Assembly (NCBI GenBank): GCA_040365065.1
Contig: BAABNI010000014.1
Location: 22,221-86,220 of the forward strand
Source of the DNA: Pelagadaptatus aseana
GTDB taxonomy: Bacteria > Pseudomonadota > Gammaproteobacteria > Pseudomonadales > Cellvibrionaceae
DNA length: 64,000 nucleotides
Reading direction: 5' to 3'
Below the pieces are notes generated by a model, which saw only the letters and a list, made by a program, of their open reading frames with translations, was not told where the DNA came from and ran no database searches. Positions within the stretch are counted from its first letter, which is position 1. Every line of letters starts with the position of its first letter. Positions 40,630 through 48,770 of this stretch are shown piece by piece. The translations under genes were made by a program, and so were the position numbers.

Positions 40630-42141
40630 TCAGGCCGCACTAATGGCAGGCTCTGGTTTAACGCGGTGCTGTTGCAGGTCGGCATAGTCCGGCGTTTTCA
40701 TATCGGTGATCCATTGCTCCCAACTGTAGGGCCAGGAGGCCGCATCGCCATCGGCATCCAGATACCAGCTGTTACAACCGGTTACCCAGACAGTATTGGG
40801 CATGCCTTTCTTGATATAGGCCATAAACGCTTTTACGGCTTCCTCAGTAGGCTCAACCGCATCGAATTGCTGGTGACGCCAGTCTTCAATCAATTGCATG
40901 GCATAGTCGGCCTGAGTTTCACTCATACTGATCACCGAGTTATTGCCAATCGGGGTATTGGGTCCCAGCATCAGGAAAAAGTTGGGAAAACCCGGTAGCA
41001 GGATGGATTTGTAGGACACGGCTTTGTTTTGCCAAACCTGATTGATATCCAGACCGTCCCTGCCGATCAGATTCATGGGGCGCATAAAGGCAAAGGGATC
41101 AAATCCGGTAGAAAGTACCAGGATATCCAGTTCATGGAGCTTGCCGTCTTTGGTTTGAATACCCTTGGCGGTGATTTGATCGATAGACTCCGTCACCAAA
41201 TGGGCGTTGTCTTTCTGAATGGCCGGGTAGAAGTCGTTGTTGATGATCAGGCGTTTGCAACCCACCTGATACTCTGGTGTGAGCTTTTGCCGCAATGTCT
41301 TGTCTTTGATGCTGCGCTTGAGATTCCACTTGGCCAATCGGGAAATCATGGCTTGCTGGGCTTTACTGCCGGTGACCAGTTTACTGAACAGCTCCCGGAA
41401 ACCCTTGCTGTAAAATTTATGCAACAACGGCGCAAGCATGGGATTGTTTCTGACTCGCTGTTTATCCTTGTCGCTGTAATCTTTTTGCGGGAAGGGGATG
41501 ATCCACTGCGGCGTGCGTTGAAACACCGATACTTCTGTACCCTCGGTGTTGATCAGGCGCGGGATCACTTGCGTGGCAGTGGACCCGGTACCAATGATGC
41601 CGATGCGTTTGCCTTTGAGTTCCACCGAGTGATCCCATTGGGCTGTGTGGAACATGTCGCCCTTAAAGCTGTTGATCCCCTTTATGTCCGGAAATGCCGG
41701 TTTGTGTAAGATGCCGGTGCAGTTGAACACAAAGTCGACAGTCAGCATTTGCCCCTTGCTGGTTTGCAGATGCCAACAGCCGTTATCGTAAACAGATTCG
41801 GTGACTTCTTCGTTGTAATTGATGGTATTGGTGATGCCGTATTTGTCCGATACCCGTTGAAAGTAATCGAAGATTTCATGGCCGTAGGCAAAGCGGTTGC
41901 TCCACTCGGGGTTGGGTTCAAACGAGTAGGTGTACATATGAGCCGGCACATCACAGGCAACGCCGGGGTAGGTGTTTTCACGCCAGGTACCCCCAATCTT
42001 GTCTTTCTTTTCGAAAATGGTTACTTGCCGGATACCGGCTTCCTGCAGCTTGATGGCCATCAGGATTCCAGTCATGCCGGCACCGATGATGGCAACTCTG
42101 GGGTTTCGCTTTATTTGTGTTTCGTTCGTCATCAGTCGCAT
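40630..42141 (-). CDS. Baeyer-Villiger-type flavin monooxygenase
   Basis: A 503-residue FAD/NADPH enzyme. The FAD site is IGAGMTGILMAIKLQEAG and the second Rossmann motif is IGTGSTATQVIP. The fingerprint between them, FKGDMFHTAQWD, fits the type I Baeyer-Villiger pattern F-x-G-x3-H-x3-W. The TYPGVACDVPAHMYTYSF block is also typical. It would insert oxygen next to a ketone to give an ester or lactone. A start three codons later is possible. It is divergent from an AraC regulator with clear operator repeats between them. Confidence 0.88.
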   Translation of the reverse strand: MRLMTNETQIKRNPRVAIIGAGMTGILMAIKLQEAGIRQVTIFEKKDKIGGTWRENTYPGVACDVPAHMYTYSFEPNPEWSNRFAYGHEIFDYFQRVSDKYGITNTINYNEEVTESVYDNGCWHLQTSKGQMLTVDFVFNCTGILHKPAFPDIKGINSFKGDMFHTAQWDHSVELKGKRIGIIGTGSTATQVIPRLINTEGTEVSVFQRTPQWIIPFPQKDYSDKDKQRVRNNPMLAPLLHKFYSKGFRELFSKLVTGSKAQQAMISRLAKWNLKRSIKDKTLRQKLTPEYQVGCKRLIINNDFYPAIQKDNAHLVTESIDQITAKGIQTKDGKLHELDILVLSTGFDPFAFMRPMNLIGRDGLDINQVWQNKAVSYKSILLPGFPNFFLMLGPNTPIGNNSVISMSETQADYAMQLIEDWRHQQFDAVEPTEEAVKAFMAYIKKGMPNTVWVTGCNSWYLDADGDAASWPYSWEQWITDMKTPDYADLQQHRVKPEPAISAA

Positions 42142-42211
42142 CCGCTTATTGGGTTTTATTTGTTGTCATTGTTGAAGCCTGTGACCATTTTGTCGGCATA
42201 GGGACTGGCCC

Positions 42212-42245
42212 ATAAGGTCATATAATGACAAAATAAGGTCATATA
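42212..42245 (+). promoter_or_regulatory. Two 13-bp direct operator repeats for the AraC regulator
   Basis: ATAAGGTCATATA occurs at 42212-42224 and again at 42233-42245, 21 bases apart, two turns of the helix. An inverted pair ATTTTGTC (42187-42194) / GACAAAAT (42227-42234) overlaps them. Paired direct repeats at this spacing are the usual AraC-family binding arrangement. They sit between the divergent monooxygenase and AraC-regulator genes. Confidence 0.65.
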
Positions 42246-42265
42246 TTGCCTTTTGAGGGTGGTTT

Positions 42266-43273
42266 ATGAATATTGGTCAGCCGCTGATTCCGGTTATCTA
42301 TGCCCGGGTGATAAGCCGGGCTGCTGGTCGAGATGCCTCTGAAGTTAAGGCTGTATTGCGTGGGACCGGTATTGATGATTCAAGTGACGGTCGTCAAAGC
42401 CTGGGAATGAATGGTGAGCAATACCGGCGGTTGTTGAAAAATGCCTTCGAGGTTTCAGGAGACCCTGCGATTGCTCTGCGAGCGGGCATGAATTTACCCA
42501 TTACCACCCATGGTGATCTGGGTATTGCCTCGATAACTGCTCCGACATTGAGGGCGTCGCTTGAGGTGTTTGCCAATTTTGTCAAAGTCAGAAACCCTCA
42601 CGGCGGGTTGAGCATGCGCGACCGCGGCGATTACCTGGAGCTGATCGTTGAGATGGATGACACCTTGCAGGATCAAAGGGATATGGCCATTGATCTGGTA
42701 TGTGCCGCATTTACCTCGGGCAGCATGAAAAGTCTGCGTTCGGTCGTGAGTAACATTACATTGAAAATGGATCGCCAAAAGCCCGATAACAGCCAGCTCT
42801 ACGTGAGCCTGCTGAGTTGCCCAATTGAGTGGGACAGTGATGTTACGGCATTTGTTATTCCCAAAAGGGATCTGGATAAAACCCTGCCAGACTCCAACCC
42901 CGAGGCTTTCTCCGCGGCTCTGGAACGATTGCAAAAACTGTATTTCCTGTTGCAGAAGACCGGAAGTTGTAAAGACTCGGTGGTGGCTGTATTTACCCAG
43001 CAAGCCGGTCGCATCTGTACCATGACCACGGTAACCGATGCGTTGCATTTTTCACCGAGAACCCTCAATCGCCGTTTAAAACAGGAGGGCACCAGCTTTC
43101 AGGAGGTGCTGGATGACTGGCTGAAACAACAGGCTCTCAACTACCTGCAGCAAGGGGGGTTGACCATCGAGGCAACGGCGGCATTGATGGGGTATGGTGA
43201 TGAGGCCAATTTCAGGCGGGCGTTCAAGCGCTGGTTTGGTAAACCGGTGACAAGCTACCTGAGTGGCCTGTAA
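42266..43273 (+). CDS. AraC-family transcriptional regulator (OruR/Arabinose_bd type)
   Basis: A 335-residue regulator. The N-terminal ~200 residues match the arabinose-binding-like (PF12625) sensor domain found in OruR and related proteins. The C-terminal ~95 residues contain two AraC helix-turn-helices, the second being EATAALMGYGDEANFRRAFK. It is divergent from the monooxygenase-SDR genes and probably activates them in response to their substrate. Confidence 0.9.
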   Translation: MNIGQPLIPVIYARVISRAAGRDASEVKAVLRGTGIDDSSDGRQSLGMNGEQYRRLLKNAFEVSGDPAIALRAGMNLPITTHGDLGIASITAPTLRASLEVFANFVKVRNPHGGLSMRDRGDYLELIVEMDDTLQDQRDMAIDLVCAAFTSGSMKSLRSVVSNITLKMDRQKPDNSQLYVSLLSCPIEWDSDVTAFVIPKRDLDKTLPDSNPEAFSAALERLQKLYFLLQKTGSCKDSVVAVFTQQAGRICTMTTVTDALHFSPRTLNRRLKQEGTSFQEVLDDWLKQQALNYLQQGGLTIEATAALMGYGDEANFRRAFKRWFGKPVTSYLSGL

Positions 43274-43299
43274 CACAGGCCGGACTCAGGTGAATGGGC

Positions 43300-44079
43300 T
43301 TAGCTGTTAAGCAGATTTTTCAGTTTTGCCATTCGGATTTCAGCTTCGGCTTCAAGCTTGGCTTTGCGCTTTTCGAGTTTCTTGCGTTTGCTGTCCTTGG
43401 CTTCGCTGATTTGTGTTTCCAGTGCGGCCACACGGGCATCGGTGTCGGCTTTCAAATCGTCGTATTTTTGTTGGGCGGCATCGCGCGTGGCTTGCATTTT
43501 CTTGTTCAGGGTATCTTTGCGCTGGTTGATGGCCTGTTTGGCGGAATCAGAGGCGGAAGCCATTTCATCTTCCAGTGCTTCCAGTTCGGCTACCGTTGCC
43601 TCCATCTCACGGTTGAGTTGATCTTCGGCAACTTCCGAGCGCAGCCGGCGAAACAGGGTCGCTCCCTGCTCGGCCAGACGAGTGTCGACGGGTACCGTCC
43701 AGGACTCATCAATATCAGCAACGATGGCGACTTTACCCGGTGACAGAGCGCCGGAAACCTCATCGATGAACTCAACATCGATACCTGCTTCGCGAAGATC
43801 AACCAGCATGCCCGTGAGAGTGCCAATGGAGGCGCCCACCAGAACACCCGCAGGGCCAGCCAGCAGTCCGATCAGTGAGCCTGTCAACAAGCCGGTGGCG
43901 GTGGCGGCGCCATTTTCCGAGGTCGCCTGTTTGATGTTGACGCTCTCGTCATTGGATTTTTCGATCACTGCCGTTGCGTAGAGGGTAATATCACCATCGC
44001 GATGCAGGGCTTTAAGGCTGGTTAAACCGGCAAAACTGTCGGTTTCATTGTCAAATACGGCGACGAGCATTTTATTCAT
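43300..44079 (-). CDS. DUF1269-family membrane protein with C-terminal coiled coil
   Basis: A 259-residue protein. The N-terminus (about 1-60) is the DUF1269 domain (MLVAVFDNETDSFAGLTSL). A Gly-rich hydrophobic hairpin follows at about 60-95 (GLLTGSLIGLLAGPAGVLVG). The rest (about 150-255) is a long, charged, Lys/Glu/Ala-rich coiled coil. It probably inserts in the inner membrane as a hairpin. Function is unknown. A good aggag ribosome site supports the start. Confidence 0.8.
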   Translation of the reverse strand: MNKMLVAVFDNETDSFAGLTSLKALHRDGDITLYATAVIEKSNDESVNIKQATSENGAATATGLLTGSLIGLLAGPAGVLVGASIGTLTGMLVDLREAGIDVEFIDEVSGALSPGKVAIVADIDESWTVPVDTRLAEQGATLFRRLRSEVAEDQLNREMEATVAELEALEDEMASASDSAKQAINQRKDTLNKKMQATRDAAQQKYDDLKADTDARVAALETQISEAKDSKRKKLEKRKAKLEAEAEIRMAKLKNLLNS

Positions 44080-44204
44080 TGGGGTGACTCCTGAAGTCAG
44101 TATCAGTGGGTTAGTAACGGCCGTTAAATTAGCAACGCGCCAAATCTGGGTATGTGGCTTTTCAGAAAGTGAATGTGTTCACAAAGAATGTGTTGTTTGG
44201 GTTA

Positions 44205-44600
44205 TCAATGATGATGGTTGGCTTGCAGTTGGCCCTGCCAGTTTTCATTTTCCAGTCGATAACGGTAGTTCAGATCAAAATCCAGCTGCTCAGCCTTAAG
44301 CCATTCGATCATGGCGTTGATAACGGCTACCGGGGGCACGTCTTCACTCTCAAACTCAATGGTCAGGGTTTGATCGTTGCCGTTGCCCTGTTTGTCCCGG
44401 TTGATCCAGTTGGTCCAGATGGTTTCCAGTTCGAGTCGGGTTACTTCATCGGTGATATTGCCGACGAATGCCTTGAAGCTGAACAACTGGGGGCTGAACC
44501 CCCAGTCGTCGTAATCACAGTTTTCAAACCCTTTTGCCAGTAACCGGTCTGCAGTAACCGGGGGCACCTTTAATTCCAGTGAGTTAAAACAGACGTTCAT
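44205..44600 (-). CDS. Hypothetical acidic protein
   Basis: A 131-residue soluble protein with no signal peptide or TM segment, rich in Asp, Glu, Asn and Trp. An aagagg ribosome site precedes the ATG. It is 19 bases after another small gene (44620) on the same strand, so they form a pair. I do not recognise the family. Confidence 0.6.
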   Translation of the reverse strand: MNVCFNSLELKVPPVTADRLLAKGFENCDYDDWGFSPQLFSFKAFVGNITDEVTRLELETIWTNWINRDKQGNGNDQTLTIEFESEDVPPVAVINAMIEWLKAEQLDFDLNYRYRLENENWQGQLQANHHH

Positions 44601-44619
44601 GGGTTACCTCTTTAGCCGG

Positions 44620-44916
44620 TCAGTGTTTGACGGCATTCCGGGATTCAATCCGGGCAATCCAGTTAGGCGGCAAGTTGGCCAGAATGTCCTGCTGGAAGTC
44701 ACCTTTGATCCCATCCATTTGACTGAACGTATCCTGTTCATCAACTTCAAAGTAGATGGTACTGCTTTCCGGTGGATAGACTTTCAGGGTGGGGGTGGCA
44801 ACGATGGCGTTATTGGCTTGATAGAGCTCCTTGAATTTGAGGTAGGCTTCTTCATAGGAAGCACCATTCAGGGTCAGCTCACACTCGGTGGTAAAGCGGA
44901 AAGTTAAGCTGGGCAT
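44620..44916 (-). CDS. Hypothetical small protein
   Basis: A 98-residue soluble protein (MPSLTFRFTTECELTLNG). It has alternating beta-like strands, an acidic centre and no signal peptide. It is the upstream partner of the 44205 gene and its promoter region is shared with the divergent msrA. I do not recognise the family. Confidence 0.55.
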   Translation of the reverse strand: MPSLTFRFTTECELTLNGASYEEAYLKFKELYQANNAIVATPTLKVYPPESSTIYFEVDEQDTFSQMDGIKGDFQQDILANLPPNWIARIESRNAVKH

Positions 44917-45045
44917 TGTCTTAGTCTCTTTTTCGTGTCTTACTTTTCAGTCTAGACCCTCCTCTGGCGTTTGTTACAGTTTTATGCGGTTTTGTTGAAC
45001 GATCTGAGTGTCGTTTGTCGATAAGATTTGGATAGAGACTTTACT

Positions 45046-45678
45046 ATGGGATTTTTTGAAAAAAGTCTGACTATGCCTGCACCTGAAGAGGCATTGAGTG
45101 GTAGGCACGAACCCATGCGGGTGATTAATCGGCACGGGGTGTTGGGTAACCCGATCTTGCCGCCTTTTCCCGAACACTTGCAGCAGGCGATATTTGGCAT
45201 GGGCTGCTTTTGGGGGGCTGAACGGCGCTTCTGGCAATTGCCCGGTGTTTACACCACTGCGGTTGGCTACAGTGGCGGTTTTACCCCCAACCCAAGTTAC
45301 GAAGAAGTGTGCTCGGGGCGCACCGCTCACAATGAGGTGGTGCTGGTGGTGTTCGATCCCTCGGAGATCAGCTACGAGGCGTTACTCAAGGTTTTCTGGG
45401 AATCACATAATCCGACTCAGGGTATGCGTCAGGGTAATGACCGGGGTGCTCAGTACCGATCCGGGATCTATACCGCATCACAACAGCAGCAACAGTTGGC
45501 CGAGCAAACCCAGGAGGTCTACCAAAACCTGTTGAATCAACAGGGGTTGCCTGCCATTACCACTGAGATCGTCCCGGCTCAGGCGTTTTACTACGCCGAG
45601 GATTACCACCAGCAGTATCTGCATAAGAACCCATCGGGCTACTGTGGACTGGGCGGTACCGGTGTCTGTTTTTCCTAA
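45046..45678 (+). CDS. msrA: Peptide methionine sulfoxide reductase MsrA
   Basis: A 210-residue MsrA. The catalytic Cys is in the signature GMGCFWGAERRFW, and recycling Cys residues are near the C-terminus (GYCGLGGTGVCFS). It reduces the S form of methionine sulfoxide in proteins. The N-terminal ~40 residues precede the fold as in E. coli MsrA. I chose the ATG at 45046; a TTG at 45028 would add six residues. Confidence 0.95.
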   Translation: MGFFEKSLTMPAPEEALSGRHEPMRVINRHGVLGNPILPPFPEHLQQAIFGMGCFWGAERRFWQLPGVYTTAVGYSGGFTPNPSYEEVCSGRTAHNEVVLVVFDPSEISYEALLKVFWESHNPTQGMRQGNDRGAQYRSGIYTASQQQQQLAEQTQEVYQNLLNQQGLPAITTEIVPAQAFYYAEDYHQQYLHKNPSGYCGLGGTGVCFS

Positions 45679-45755
45679 TCGCTGATCGGTGTTGACCTTG
45701 CAGTAGCTGAAAGGTTTAGGATCGGGCCGATAACAACAATATTTTTGGGGATGGT

Positions 45756-46205
45756 ATGAATCGTTTGGAAAACAGAATTCCACCACCGCTGGTGGCGGTA
45801 TTGTTTATGTTGCTCAGCTGGCTGTGGGACTCTGATGGCACAGAGAGTGTCACAATGCAGGGGGCAGTTGCCGCGGTGGTGATCGTGGCCGTATTGATTG
45901 CCAGAGCGTCAATTACCGGTTTTATTCGGGCCAAGACCACCGTTAACCCGCTTAAGCCGGAATCCGCTTCGACTCTGGTTACCACGGGTATCTTCGGTTA
46001 CTCACGCAACCCCATGTACGTGGCCCTGGCGCTGCTGGTGTTTGCCTTCAGTCTCTACTTTACCGGCTATTGGAGCCTTCTGTTTACAGTGGCCTATGTG
46101 CTGTACATCACCCGGTTTCAGATCTCGCCGGAAGAGCGGGCCATGGAGAAACTGTTCGGCGAAGAGTTTGTTGACTACAAGGGCCGGGTTCGCCGCTGGT
46201 TATGA
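45756..46205 (+). CDS. Isoprenylcysteine/phospholipid methyltransferase-like membrane protein (copy 1)
   Basis: A 149-residue inner-membrane protein with about four TM segments and the ICMT/PEMT signature (GYSRNPMYVALAL then EERAMEKLFGEEFVDYKGRVRRW). These use SAM to methylate lipid or prenyl-type substrates. A near relative of the same length follows 66 bases later, so the pair arose by tandem duplication. The substrate is unknown. Confidence 0.82.
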   Translation: MNRLENRIPPPLVAVLFMLLSWLWDSDGTESVTMQGAVAAVVIVAVLIARASITGFIRAKTTVNPLKPESASTLVTTGIFGYSRNPMYVALALLVFAFSLYFTGYWSLLFTVAYVLYITRFQISPEERAMEKLFGEEFVDYKGRVRRWL

Positions 46206-46271
46206 ACCGCTGCCTCAACTCATTGAATAAGATCCATTGCGGTCAGAAGCGTTAAGGAAAAGGAGTACATC

Positions 46272-46721
46272 ATGGCTTTTCTGGAAAACCGAATCCCGCC
46301 GTTGATGGTAGCGATTATCACCATGCTACTGGCCTGGCTGGTCGACCCAAAAGGGGCTGATGATGTGGTGGTACAGACGGCTGCCAGTGTCTTGGTGATT
46401 GTGGCGATGGTGTTGGCACGGATATCGATTATGGGGTTTGTCAGAGCGGATACCACAGTCAACCCCCTGAGTCCCGAAAGTACTACCGAACTGGTTTGCG
46501 ATGGCATTTTTGCCTACTCGCGCAACCCCATGTATCTGGCTATGGCCTTGCTGGTGTTTGCGTTCTGTCTCTACTTTACCGGTTTCTGGAGCCTGTTGTT
46601 TACCGCCGGTTTTATGTTCTATATCCAGCGTTTTCAGATCGTCCCGGAAGAGAGGGCGCTGGAGCAATTGTTCGGGGAAGACTATAGAGACTATCGCCGT
46701 CGGGTGCGACGCTGGTGCTAG
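46272..46721 (+). CDS. Isoprenylcysteine/phospholipid methyltransferase-like membrane protein (copy 2)
   Basis: A second 149-residue ICMT/PEMT-like protein, similar to the preceding copy along its whole length (LENRIPP start, YSRNPMY, EERALEQLFGEDYRDYRRRVRRWC end). The catalytic-site region is conserved in both. Its stop overlaps the convergent hydroxypyruvate isomerase gene by 4 bases. Confidence 0.82.
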   Translation: MAFLENRIPPLMVAIITMLLAWLVDPKGADDVVVQTAASVLVIVAMVLARISIMGFVRADTTVNPLSPESTTELVCDGIFAYSRNPMYLAMALLVFAFCLYFTGFWSLLFTAGFMFYIQRFQIVPEERALEQLFGEDYRDYRRRVRRWC

Positions 46722-47509
46722 AAATCCAGTGCTTTTCTCCAGCCAAGGCCGTCGGCGGTTTTGCCTGAAGGTTTGTATTCAGCCCCGACCCAGTGCCGGT
46801 AACCTTTGTCTCTGAGGAGCTGCAACAGAGGCTGCAGGTTCAGATTGCCGCTTCCCGGCTCATGGCGGTCCGGGGTATCGGCAAACTGGATATGACCTAT
46901 CTGTGGCAGATGAGAGCCCAGCTGTTGCGTCAGATCTTCTCCCATGCGTGCCATATGGTAGAGATCGTATTGCATGGCCACATTGGTGTGGTTCAGATCA
47001 CTCAGTACCTGCTGCATGCTGGCAAATGAGTGAATCAAAAAGTGTGGCATATCAAAGGTGTTAATGGCTTCAAAGGTGGCCTGAACCCCGATCGATTGCA
47101 ACTGGTCGGCAGCGTAATCCAGGTTATGCAAAAACTGATCGTAGTAGCGTTCGGTCTCTGTATCCTGATAACAGCGGCCGGCCAGCACATTGACTTTTTC
47201 AACCCCAAGAGGCTCGGCGTAACTGAGGCATTGCTCCACCGCCCGCTTGAATGCGTCCCGGCATTTGGGGTTGGCAGCGAGGCCTTCACCACCGTTCATC
47301 AAATCACCGGCGGGGACGTTGATCAGCGGCAGTTGCAAGCCGGTTTCCCGTTTCACTTCAATCAGCTCGCTTAGGCTGGTGTCATAGGGAAACTGGATTT
47401 CAACGGCCTGGAAGCCGTTGTCGAGAGCGGCTCGAAACCGGTCACAGAGGCTGTATTCCCCAAACAGCAGGGAGATATTGGCACAGAGCTTCAATGGGGC
47501 ATCTTTCAT
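46718..47509 (-). CDS. hyi: Hydroxypyruvate isomerase
   Basis: A 263-residue TIM-barrel protein of the xylose-isomerase-like AP-endonuclease-2 fold, the normal length for Hyi. Conserved parts include FEAINTFDMPHFLIHS, MQYDLYHMARMGEDL, the metal-binding HIQFADTPDRHEPGSG and GAEYKPSGKTADGL. It interconverts hydroxypyruvate and tartronate semialdehyde. It is immediately downstream of the tartronate semialdehyde reductase gene, so the two form one unit. Confidence 0.88.
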   Translation of the reverse strand: MKDAPLKLCANISLLFGEYSLCDRFRAALDNGFQAVEIQFPYDTSLSELIEVKRETGLQLPLINVPAGDLMNGGEGLAANPKCRDAFKRAVEQCLSYAEPLGVEKVNVLAGRCYQDTETERYYDQFLHNLDYAADQLQSIGVQATFEAINTFDMPHFLIHSFASMQQVLSDLNHTNVAMQYDLYHMARMGEDLTQQLGSHLPQIGHIQFADTPDRHEPGSGNLNLQPLLQLLRDKGYRHWVGAEYKPSGKTADGLGWRKALDF

Positions 47510-47531
47510 GGTGGCGGTCGGTTTTGTTGGC

Positions 47532-48410
47532 TTACTTGCGGTAGTGTTTGATCAGATTGGCCGGATCCTGATCGGCCAGTCCGGCTTCGGCCTGCTGTTG
47601 CATCAACTGTTTGGCCATGGCTGCCATGGGGGTGGCCCCCTGAGCCTGTGAGGCGAGTTCCTCTGCCAGAGTGAGGTCCTTGAGAAGGGTCTTGATGTGC
47701 CATTTAACTTCGTCGAAATCATTGTTGACCATGCGGCTGCCGGTTAACTGCAACGGGATAGTATCGGCAAAACCACCTTTGAGTGCGGCTGGAATTTTGC
47801 TGGCATCGACGCCGCTTTTTTCGGCCAACGCCAGAACCTCGGCCATGACCATGACGTTGCAGCTGACCAGCATCTGGTTGCAGACTTTGGTTGCCTGACC
47901 ACTGCCACTGGGGCCCATGTGGGTGATGCGTTGAGATACCGCGTTGAGGGCCGGTGTCACCAACTTCAGAGATTGGTCATCGCCACCGGCCATAATCACC
48001 AGCGTGCCGTTCTCCGCACCGGCAACGCCGCCGGATACCGGGCAGTCCAGCCAGTGACACCGGTGATGTTGCTGAATCCGGTAGGCGAATTTCTGTGTGG
48101 CATCTGGTGCGATGCTGGAAAAATCCACAATGATTTGTCCGGGCTTCAGATTGTGGCACAGGCCATGATCACCGAAGATGACATCTTCCACGGCCTGAGT
48201 GTCAGACACACACATCATGATGATGTCGCTCGATTCAGCCAGTTGTTGCAGTGAATTACAGGCGATGGCGCCGGCGTGAGTCAGGGGCTGCGTCTTGTCG
48301 GGATTGCGGTTCCAGACACTGACCTGAAAACCGGCTTTCAATAAACGCAGACTCATGGGGGCACCCATCAGGCCCATGCCGATAAAACCGATGCGGGAAG
48401 TGGTTGGCAT
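47532..48410 (-). CDS. 2-hydroxy-3-oxopropionate (tartronate semialdehyde) reductase
   Basis: A 292-residue beta-hydroxyacid dehydrogenase. The NAD-binding motif is GFIGMGLMGAPMSLRLLKAG, the substrate region is DCPVSGGVAGAENGTL, and the catalytic Lys is in SGQATKVCNQML. It resembles GarR/GlxR, which reduces tartronate semialdehyde to glycerate, and the adjacent hyi gene supports this. No glyoxylate carboligase gene is in the window. Related 3-hydroxyisobutyrate dehydrogenases cannot be fully excluded. Confidence 0.85.
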   Translation of the reverse strand: MPTTSRIGFIGMGLMGAPMSLRLLKAGFQVSVWNRNPDKTQPLTHAGAIACNSLQQLAESSDIIMMCVSDTQAVEDVIFGDHGLCHNLKPGQIIVDFSSIAPDATQKFAYRIQQHHRCHWLDCPVSGGVAGAENGTLVIMAGGDDQSLKLVTPALNAVSQRITHMGPSGSGQATKVCNQMLVSCNVMVMAEVLALAEKSGVDASKIPAALKGGFADTIPLQLTGSRMVNNDFDEVKWHIKTLLKDLTLAEELASQAQGATPMAAMAKQLMQQQAEAGLADQDPANLIKHYRK

Positions 48411-48457
48411 GATCTTGTCTCTGTGCTCAAAAGCGCCGGATTATAACCAAAAGCGGG

Positions 48458-48757
48458 TTAAAACGCTGGCTCAAAACCTTCCGGGACCTTGCCTTGCAAT
48501 TGGTAGGCAAACGCAATGATGTGGGCGATGGCAATATAGAGGGCTTCGGGAATCTCATCGCCGAGTTCCAGAGTCACCAGCAAATCCACCAGCTGGGCGT
48601 TGTCACACAGGGGGATTTCATGGGCTCTCGCCACCGCCATAATGGCCTCGGCCTCTTCACCAATGCCCTTGGCGGTCACCGTCGGAGCGTTTTCGCCGTC
48701 GTAGAACAAAGCGACAGCTTTACGCAATTGATCCTCTGACAGGTTGTTTAAATCCAC
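48458..48757 (-). CDS. FlhB-like C-terminal domain protein (FhlB/EscU-type)
   Basis: A 99-residue soluble protein resembling the cytoplasmic domain of the flagellar export switch FlhB. The NPTH cleavage motif is replaced by NAPTV, so autocleavage is unlikely. I choose a GTG start at 48757, which has a strong GAGGGG site nine bases upstream, over an ATG at 48796 that overlaps the previous gene and has no such site. It follows the FliK-like gene by 13 bases. Confidence 0.78.
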   Translation of the reverse strand: MDLNNLSEDQLRKAVALFYDGENAPTVTAKGIGEEAEAIMAVARAHEIPLCDNAQLVDLLVTLELGDEIPEALYIAIAHIIAFAYQLQGKVPEGFEPAF

Positions 48758-48770
48758 TTTCGATTGCCCC

